In this document: positions 57,831-64,000 of the stretch, piece after piece
Numbering within the stretch: the stretch's first letter is position 1
How the letters are laid out: every line of letters begins with the position of its first letter
Source of the DNA: Panopea generosa
Lineage: Eukaryota; Mollusca; Bivalvia; Adapedonta; Hiatellidae
Assembly: GCA_029582155.1 (NCBI GenBank)
Contig: CM055909.1
Coordinates: 19,670,798 to 19,734,797, forward strand
Direction: 5' to 3'
DNA length: 64,000 nt
Translations under genes and position numbers: made by a program
The notes under the pieces: model-generated
Seen by the model: only the letters and a program-made list of their open reading frames with translations
The model's database searches: none
Told to the model about the DNA's origin: nothing

Positions 57831-58290
57831 ACAAACAACCTTAGCGAGACCAGCTACCCGGCCGGATCAACAACCTGCGTATGACCAGCAACTATAATCA
57901 GACAAACAACCTTAGCGAGACCAGCAACCCGGTCGGATCAACAACCTACGTATGACCAGCAACCATAATCAGACAAACAACCTTAGCGAGACCAGCAACA
58001 CGACCGGATCAACAACCTGCGTATGACCAGCAACCATAATCAGACAAATTACCTAAGCGAGACCAGCAACTAGGCCGGATCAACAACCTGCGTATGACCA
58101 GCAACCATAATCAGACAAACAACCTTAGCGAGACCAGCAACCCAGTCGGATCAACAACCTGCGTATGACCAGCAACCATAATCAGACAAACAACCTTAGC
58201 GAGACCACCAACCCGTGCCAGATCAACAACCTGCGTATGACCAGCAACCATAATCAGACAAACAACCTTAACGAGACAAGCAACCTGTGC
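57828..58290. repeat. 71-bp minisatellite, second type
   Basis: Six and a half copies contain CAGACAAACAACCTTAGCGA, GACCAGCAACCCGGCCGGAT, CAACAACCTGCGTATGACCA and GCAACCATAAT (steps of 71 bp, for example 57828 and 57899). It is unrelated in sequence to the 71-bp array at 45076. The frames at 58111-58341 and 58165-58401 are by-products. Confidence 0.95.
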
Positions 58291-58375
58291 CGGATCCCCA
58301 ACTGGAAATTTGAATCGCCTTCTAGTGTATTGCAGGAACAACGCGGAAATGGTGTTTTTTATTGTTATTTATTAT

Positions 58376-58690
58376 ATAGAGAATACCATGTTTGTGTCTG
58401 ATATTATCAACTTCATTAGGTGAGGCTCAGAAAAAAACGGACGAGGCTCTGCCAAGTCTTTGTTGTTTTCTTGCCGAACCTGATGAAGTTGATAATATCA
58501 GACACCAACATGATATTATCTTATCATGTCAATATTTCTAATTCGTCTTTTTAATAATGAAAATCAGCATCAAACTTTTGGACGCCAGTTGTAGAGATTC
58601 CGTCCAGGTAAAAATGTATAATTATACATAATGACGTCATGTGCCTGATAAACTTACATTGACATGATGGACCTATGTTTATCAGGCTTT
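58376..58690 (+). mobile_element. Double-hairpin repeat element, copy 1
   Basis: First hairpin: arms at 58385-58421 and 58478-58514 pair at 34 of 37 positions around a 56-nt loop. Second hairpin: GCCTGATAAAC at 58642 pairs perfectly with GTTTATCAGGC at 58677. TGACGTCA, a CRE-like palindrome, lies just before it. The whole layout recurs at 62745-63033. It has no coding capacity. Non-autonomous DNA element is my best reading; target duplications were not found. Confidence 0.7.
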
Positions 58691-59447
58691 ATGAGGTTTA
58701 TGAAAGAAGTGAATTAATTGTCATGATACAATGTTATTCTATTAAATAAATATAAATCAGCGATTTAAAAAACAACCTTAATCCCTAACTGTCAACTGGT
58801 TTGTAGTTGGCGAGTTGCGTCTATTACCCAACTGGGCGTTTCGAATCGCCTTCTGGTGAGTATACTCGGTATATTGAAGAACCAACCCGGCGTGTTCATT
58901 CGGACCACCTGGCCAATTATCCTATTAACTGGAAATTGTGGATGTTCTGATGAATAAACTCAATGTATTGAATCAACAAAGCGGGGCTGCAGTTTTTTTG
59001 TAAAATAAAATATCGATTTAAAAAAAAATCCGAATCCCCAACTGGCAACTGGTTCGAGCCGAATCCCCAACTGGACGTTTTGAATCCCCTTCTGGTGAGT
59101 ATACTCGGTATATTGAAGAACCAACCCGGAATTTGTGTGTTATTTTATTATTATAAACTGTTTTCTATTGAATTGATTTGTTAAAAAAATATAGCGATTT
59201 AAAGATCCGAATTCCAACTGGTTGGTCGTTCCGAAGCGCCTTCTGGTGAATATACTCGATATATTGAAGAAACTACACGGCACTGGTGTGTTCATTATTA
59301 TTTAGCCCGTGTGGATCCGGCTAAGAATAGAATCACTGCCGATCTCTGCAGAGGAGAAGGAATCCTCCGAATGGGTGTCATGTTTATTTGATCATTTTTG
59401 TCATGTTCACTATTGTGGTTAAATTATCAATCCCTGTGTGGTTTCAG

Positions 59448-59557
59448 GGAGCCGTATGAGTGATGGCAAGAATAGGACCATTATGTATCATGCATGCCGT
59501 AGGAAGCGACAATTTGAGTAATACGACAGCATTTGATGAAACTCTGGAGTTCTGCAG
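59448..59557 (+). other. Possible exon, weak
   Basis: GTGTGGTTTCAG before 59448 and CTGCAG/GTATCA after 59557 look like splice sites. An ATG at 59463 opens MARIGPLCIMHAVGSDNLSN for 31 codons to the donor. It has no known domain and no partner exon was identified, so this could be chance. Confidence 0.25.
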
Positions 59558-60260
59558 GTATCAAGGTTCTAGGTTCATTCTGCATATTCATTTGTTGATG
59601 TATTTTTTTTTAAATCTGTATGTTAATTTGTTATTTTTTGTCCATGTAGAGTGAACCTGGAATCTTATTTTCTGTTGGCGTCGAATAACCTTTAATGTGT
59701 TGGTACGCCGTAAAACCCTATTTATTAATTCAGTCATTCTTTATTGTTATAAAATGTTTTTATATTGAATTAATTTGTAAAAAATAAAACAGCGATTTAA
59801 AAACAATCCGAATCCCCAACTGGCAACTGGTTGAATCCGTAACTGGGCGTTTCGAATCGCCTTCTGGCGAGTATATGGAAGTGTGTTCATTCGGATCACC
59901 TCCCTAATTATCCTTATACCGAAGGATGACGGAATTGGTCGAGTATGTACGATTTTGGTGTGTTTTTTTTTATTGTAATAAACAGTTTTTCGAATGAATT
60001 CAATTCAACAGAAAAACAGTTTAAAATAATAATAATAATAAAGACCCCCGTGCCGCGTTGTTTCTTCAATATACCGAGTATACTCACCAGAATGCGATCC
60101 CAACTACCAACTAGTTGAATTAATTTAGGAAAAATAGTTTACAACAATAAAAAACGCCATTGCCGCGTTGTTTCTTCAATACAATGAGTATATCGACCAG
60201 AAGGCGATTCAAAGCTGACCCCAACTACCAACCAGCTGCCAGTCGGGGATTCGGATAATC

Positions 60261-60574
60261 AGTTTTTAATTGGTTATATTTTTAAACATAAACTTGGATA
60301 AATTATGTAAATTAAATCTGGACTATGAAAACGAATGCAAATCCCCACCTGGCAACTGGCCGGTAGTTGTTTATTCGGATATCCAACTATCAACTGTCAA
60401 CTACCTACTAACTTTACACTCATCGTATAAGTCGCTATCTCAGGGTCACTTGATTGTGATAAGTTTATTTATCGTCGCTTCCGGTTTCCTATATGGGCGG
60501 CGACTCCAGAAGAGTATTAGTGAATTTAGATTTTTGGAGGATAGTGCAGAGATACAGAAGACCCTTTTGTAGCG
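60261..60574. other. No recognised gene; partial module sequence
   Basis: A 100-residue frame (60270-60572) has no recognisable domain. CAAATCCCCACCTGGCAACT at about 60338 is part of the neighbouring module family. Confidence 0.4.
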
Positions 60575-60745
60575 TTCCTGGTACTTTTACAACCCGGTGT
60601 TATGCACCGATACATGGGACCTCGATTTTTATTTAAGTCTCATCCGAAAGACTGAGAAGTATTTTTAACTAGAGGAACAGAGGATCAAACATGCGACCTC
60701 TGGGTTCGATGTGCAAGGCCTTAATCACCGGACCAGTAATTCGCT
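60575..60745 (-). mobile_element. tRNA-derived SINE, family E (minus strand)
   Basis: The minus strand reads TGGTCCGGTGATTAAGGCC (A box), GGTCGCATGTTTGATCCTC (B box), then TCAGTCTTTCGGATGAGAC and CGAGGTCCCATGTATCGGTG. The GATGAGACxTTAAA...GAGGTCCC arrangement is common in invertebrate SINE bodies. Confidence 0.72.
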
Positions 60746-60747
60746 CT

Positions 60748-60885
60748 AAGGGTCGCTGAGATCGTTAGATCGAGTCAAGTTTGATTCAAAACCTTTATGT
60801 GAGAAAGTTGACACGTTACTGGCGGAAGGACGGCGGTTCTACTCAGAGTCAGAGGTGTTCAGCAGAAGACTTTAGAGTAGAGGAA
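60748..60885 (+). mobile_element. SINE family B, partial
   Basis: TTTATGTGAGAAAGTTGACA, CGTTACTGGCGGAAGGACGG and TTCTACTCAG align with the copies at 27652 and 48336. It abuts the family E copy. Confidence 0.75.
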
Positions 60886-62744
60886 GACGTCTTTTGATAT
60901 TTTACAATACCGATTTGAGATATAAAAAAATCAACTCGGTTGTTTTTTTTTTTTTGTAATTCTAATTTGAAGCCGTTTTTTTTTGCTAGTATTTTCAGAA
61001 TGTGTCGTTCGTCGTAATTTTTGCATTTGTAAATTCATACAACCGACGAATGTACGTAGTGATATATGTTTCTATTATGTTCATAAGGAAAAACTCAACT
61101 GAAGTAAAACATACACGATTTTACTGTTATAAATCGTGACGTCAAAAAGACCGAACATGGCCATGTTTACGACGTCACATATAAATATATGTTATATTTA
61201 CCGCAGAAAAAAGTACATATTCACATTGGAAATGATTTCTAGTTTCAGTATGTACTGTACTAAATAAACTGATTTCGAAAATAATTTAACAGGTATAGTC
61301 CTCTTTAAATGAGAATGAATTTGTAAGTGACCTATGTACAGTCATTTCACTGACTGTGATAATTTTGATGGTGATGATGATAATGATGATACATATGGGT
61401 ATTGTGTTGACACACGGATAATATACAATGACGTTGATCAGGATGATAATGCTGGTGATATATACGAGTATTAGTTTAAACATATTTTATTTCAACATGA
61501 AATGGGGTTGGGCAACAAGTTCTTTCAACATTAGGTTCGGCCCGTCCCCTATATACGAGTAGTATGTCGATGTAGGTGACAATGTATAATGTTTGGGATA
61601 ACGGGAAAAAGATACAAAACGAGCGAAATGGGCCAGTAAAATGTTTTGAAGTTAACACCAAATTAGCTGCAGGTATATAGCTGAAACTTCTGTTAATATA
61701 TTCTATTGATTACATAATTATACAAGTAATATACATATTAAAATGTAACATATTTCTATCATTATCCAGTCAGATGAAGACTGTATACGAACTATTGGAA
61801 CTTCTAGCAATATGTATTACAGACACATATATATATATATACATTTATATAAATAGTAAACTATTTTTTAGATCTTTTATAAGTTATGGATAGAAGTTCC
61901 GAATTCTGTGATTGAATAAGAACGTGCTGTTGATTAAAAATGCAATAAGACACATTTTTCTCAAGTTGTATAATGATCACTGTATTACTTTTTGAATGAG
62001 TTTTTTTTTCATTTTGTCTTAATAATATAGTTGTATTATTTCTGAAGCTATGCTAGATACCGGCATAGGTGAGATCAATAATGTTTTAGCTGTTTTGAAC
62101 ATCCCACCTCTACACCACAGATTGTTTAAAGAAATAGAGAGGGAGATTGGTTCGTGCTTTGAACTGGTAGCAGAGAAGTCGTGCGATAAAGCAATTCGAG
62201 AAGAGATGGAAGCAGTCGACCGGCTGTAACCAGTCACGTTCTTCGTTAGTTTAAAAAGTTGAAAAATCACTATATATGATTTATTTTCGCGGAATTTCAA
62301 TGACGCGTATAAATGCAAAATAATTTTGACAGGGATGCAACATTACCTAATATCTAATAAAAAATCAACTGACCTAAGTTTTGTTCCGTTATCGGAATGA
62401 CATTGAAATGATAATGAATTACAATTCTCCCTAACCAACCAGCAGTTTATAAAATGTACACAAACGTGTTCATAAGACAGGTAGAAATAAGAATCAAGCC
62501 GTTATTTCTATTTTATATGCGTACAAGATATAAATATGAATAATGAACCGGCGGGCGTGCCGATAGTTGTATGTAGTTATAATATTAAAATATGCAGATT
62601 TGTAACAAACGGCGATTTGGCATATATGTTGCAGGTTTGTTTATTGTTTGACTTATACTTAGCTCACGTTTTATATTATGGTTTAAGATATTGTACGCTT
62701 CTTCTTACCAGGGCTATTGGGTGGCTCTACGTCTTTTCTGTTAA
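60886..62744. other. No gene seen
   Basis: AT-rich sequence. The frames at 61286-61483, 61476-61661 and 62019-62318 (minus) and 62536-62748 (plus) are unrecognised. A GATGATGATAATGATGAT stretch lies near 61370. Confidence 0.4.
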
Positions 62745-63033
62745 ATAGAGAATACCATGTAAGTGTCTGACATTATCAACTTCACCAGATGAGGATTACA
62801 AAAAAGCCGAGTCCTTGTTTTTTTTCATGCCGAAATTCATAAAGTTGATAATGTAAGACACTAAAATGGTATTTTGTTTGGCATCATGCCAATATTTTGT
62901 TTAATTAGTTTTTATTCATTTTCATTAGGGTTAGAATCAGTTCCATCCAGGTCAAAATGTATAATTTCACAAAATGACTTCATGTGCCTGATTAACTTGC
63001 ATTGACGTGATAAACTTATGTTTATCAGGAAGA
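62745..63033 (+). mobile_element. Double-hairpin repeat element, copy 2
   Basis: It begins AGAGAATACCATGT like copy 1. Arms at about 62753-62781 and 62842-62870 pair at 26 of 29 positions. Later, TGCCTGATTAAC pairs with GTTTATCAGG with one mismatch. The middle stretch (CATCCAGGTCAAAATGTATA) also matches copy 1. Confidence 0.7.
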
Positions 63034-63073
63034 CATTTTATCAACAGAAATAAAATTAGGTGATTTATTTTCA

Positions 63074-63112
63074 CCCCGCCGCTACCCCCCCCCCCCCTCC
63101 CCCCACCCCCCA
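63074..63112. repeat. C-rich tract
   Basis: Runs of C are broken by single T or A bases. The minus strand has several G runs and could form a four-stranded structure. Confidence 0.85.
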
Positions 63113-63210
63113 TCTCATCCCCTCATCACCGCCGACAAAATATCCAGAGTCTGCTTATATTATACATTGATGTAATTGATAAGCATATTATTTTTAAACG
63201 TTTGTCATAG

Positions 63211-63450
63211 GAAAACGAAATACACAAACTACCACCGGGAAAATTCACGACTAAGAACAAGAAATACGAAAATAATAAGTGGGAATCACTGGTTATTTTA
63301 CAGAATACAGTCAACACACAAGAACGACGACATCAGCTTGAGCAAGAGAGATGCTATGAACAGACGACACATGAAACATCGTATGAAGCCGGTGTCGATC
63401 ATATGGGTGAAATAGATGAAGCGGATGTAAAGAAAATTGCACAACATTGA
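63211..63450 (+). CDS. Probable terminal coding exon, unknown protein
   Basis: After the acceptor TTTGTCATAG, a frame of 79 codons runs without interruption to TGA at 63448-63450. It starts ENEIHKLPPGKFTTKNKK, continues through NTQERRHQLEQERCYEQ, and ends ADVKKIAQH. It is hydrophilic, charged and rich in Glu, Gln and Lys, with tyrosines (KKYEN, RCYEQ, TSYEAG). That would suit a cytoplasmic tail or a flexible C-terminus, but I do not recognise it. There is no ATG at the start, as expected of a last exon. An AATAAA follows at 63559. Upstream exons were not identified. The chance of an 80-codon open stretch in AT-rich DNA is low but not negligible. Confidence 0.5.
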   Translation, partial: ENEIHKLPPGKFTTKNKKYENNKWESLVILQNTVNTQERRHQLEQERCYEQTTHETSYEAGVDHMGEIDEADVKKIAQH

Positions 63451-63558
63451 AGTAGATTCGCATATAATATTTGATTTGGAAATAACAGGGCTTGGTTTGT
63501 ATTATTGAAGATGTTAATAATGGAACTATCATTTCGTGAATTGATTAATACGATAATG

Positions 63559-63564
63559 AATAAA
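63559..63564 (+). terminator. Possible polyadenylation signal AATAAA
   Basis: It lies about 110 bp after the stop of the candidate terminal exon. The motif is common in AT-rich DNA, so support comes only from position. Confidence 0.35.
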
Positions 63565-63679
63565 TGAGTGCAACCTTTTTAATTTTTTCATTTATTAGCA
63601 TTATTGATAAGTTATAATATATACACACACTATATATCGCACTTATACATTTAGTTGCATTCCTTAGCGTATAGCCGGG

Positions 63680-63850
63680 CCCAAAAAGCTAAGTTGGTAG
63701 CATGTCTGATTTTCATTCCAGGGGTCGTGAGTTCGAATCCCCGCCTGGCAACAGCCTCCGTAATGATTGGTGACATTGTGTCGCATTATCATTCGTCTGT
63801 CACCGCTGGTTCTAGATTAGCTTAAACATAGTAACAGATAAATAACATCA
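63680..63850 (+). mobile_element. tRNA-derived SINE, family A-like
   Basis: The head reads AAGCTAAGTTGGTAGCATG (A box) and GTGAGTTCGAATCCCC (B box), with CATTCCAGGGGTCGTGAG as in the 22752 copy. The body starts similarly (TCCGTAATGATTGGTGACAT, CATTCGTCTGTCACCGCTGG) but soon diverges or is truncated. Confidence 0.82.
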
Positions 63851-64000
63851 CATGATAATACATATTTATATATAACACGCAAATGGATTGAACTACAAGT
63901 TATAACAACATTAGTTACAGTTCTCTCAATATCAACAATGTATATCGGAATGAAATGTAATAACATTCATAATATAGGTTATAATCTTAAATGAATACTA
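63851..64000. other. No gene seen
   Basis: AT-rich right edge of the window. Confidence 0.35.

Larger units (their letters stand above)
58296..60260. repeat. Module array with the palindrome GAGTATACTC, last copies inverted
   Basis: The module contains AATCCCCAACTGG, TTTCGAATCGCCTTCTGGTG, AGTATACTCGGTATATTGAA and GAACCAACCCGG, plus an AT spacer with AGCGATTTAAA. Plus-strand copies lie near 58296, 58827, 59028, 59202 and 59790. Minus-strand copies lie near 60045-60110 and 60155-60255. Spacing is irregular (about 150-600 bp). GAGTATACTC is a perfect 10-bp palindrome in the best copies. The double-hairpin element (58376-58690) interrupts the series. Confidence 0.8.

Noticed and set aside
58111-58401. 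Repeat proteins on both strands
   Set aside because: They follow from the 71-bp array and disappear at its edge.
60270-60572. 100-residue membrane protein
   Set aside because: It has one hydrophobic stretch, overlaps repeat module sequence and has no splice or promoter support.
63682-63755. Functional tRNA gene
   Set aside because: The D-arm and acceptor do not pair well, and the downstream body matches the SINE family.

Overview
This window looks like eukaryotic, metazoan DNA that is AT-rich and crowded with repeats. It contains tRNA-derived SINEs with shared central domains, an APE-type LINE, an animal-style EnSpm/CACTA (tnp2) transposon, spliced exons and many kinds of minisatellite. The SINE styles resemble those I know from molluscs, so a bivalve is my best guess. 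That is an inference, not a proof. No bacterial gene organisation is present. Roughly 30 kb of the 64 kb is tandem repeat.

Layout. 1-19870: one giant array of a 54-bp minisatellite, with 61-, 53- and 42-bp variants and several higher-order duplications (1939, 1951, 438, 326, 277 and 230 bp). 19871-23500: AT-rich DNA with one SINE. 23526-27175: a LINE encoding endonuclease plus reverse transcriptase, in one frame broken by a single TAG. 27200-30400: SINE pieces and 69-, 44- and 21-bp minisatellites. 30438-40855: a putative 10.4-kb EnSpm/CACTA-like element. It is bounded by inverted repeats of about 190 bp and carries a decayed tnp2 transposase (minus strand), a second multi-exon gene (plus strand, divergent), and a cluster of paired GCAAA sites with exact 11-bp spacing. 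41235-46430: microsatellites, a 62-bp array, a 332-bp duplication and a 71-bp array. 46600-51400: a cluster of SINEs and a LINE relic. 51620-58290: three abutting arrays (about 76-bp AT satellite, 43-46 bp, 71 bp). 58296-63035: a module array carrying the palindrome GAGTATACTC, and two copies of a double-hairpin element. 63211-63450: an apparent terminal coding exon with a downstream AATAAA, followed by a SINE.

Only three coding units are well supported: the LINE polyprotein, the transposase remnant and the spliced gene beside it. The terminal exon near the right edge is weaker. Nearly all other open frames are by-products of tandem repeats whose unit length is a multiple of three, or of low complexity. 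The most interesting parts are the putative EnSpm element (divergent gene pair, long inverted repeats, phased motif cluster) and the double-hairpin repeat family.
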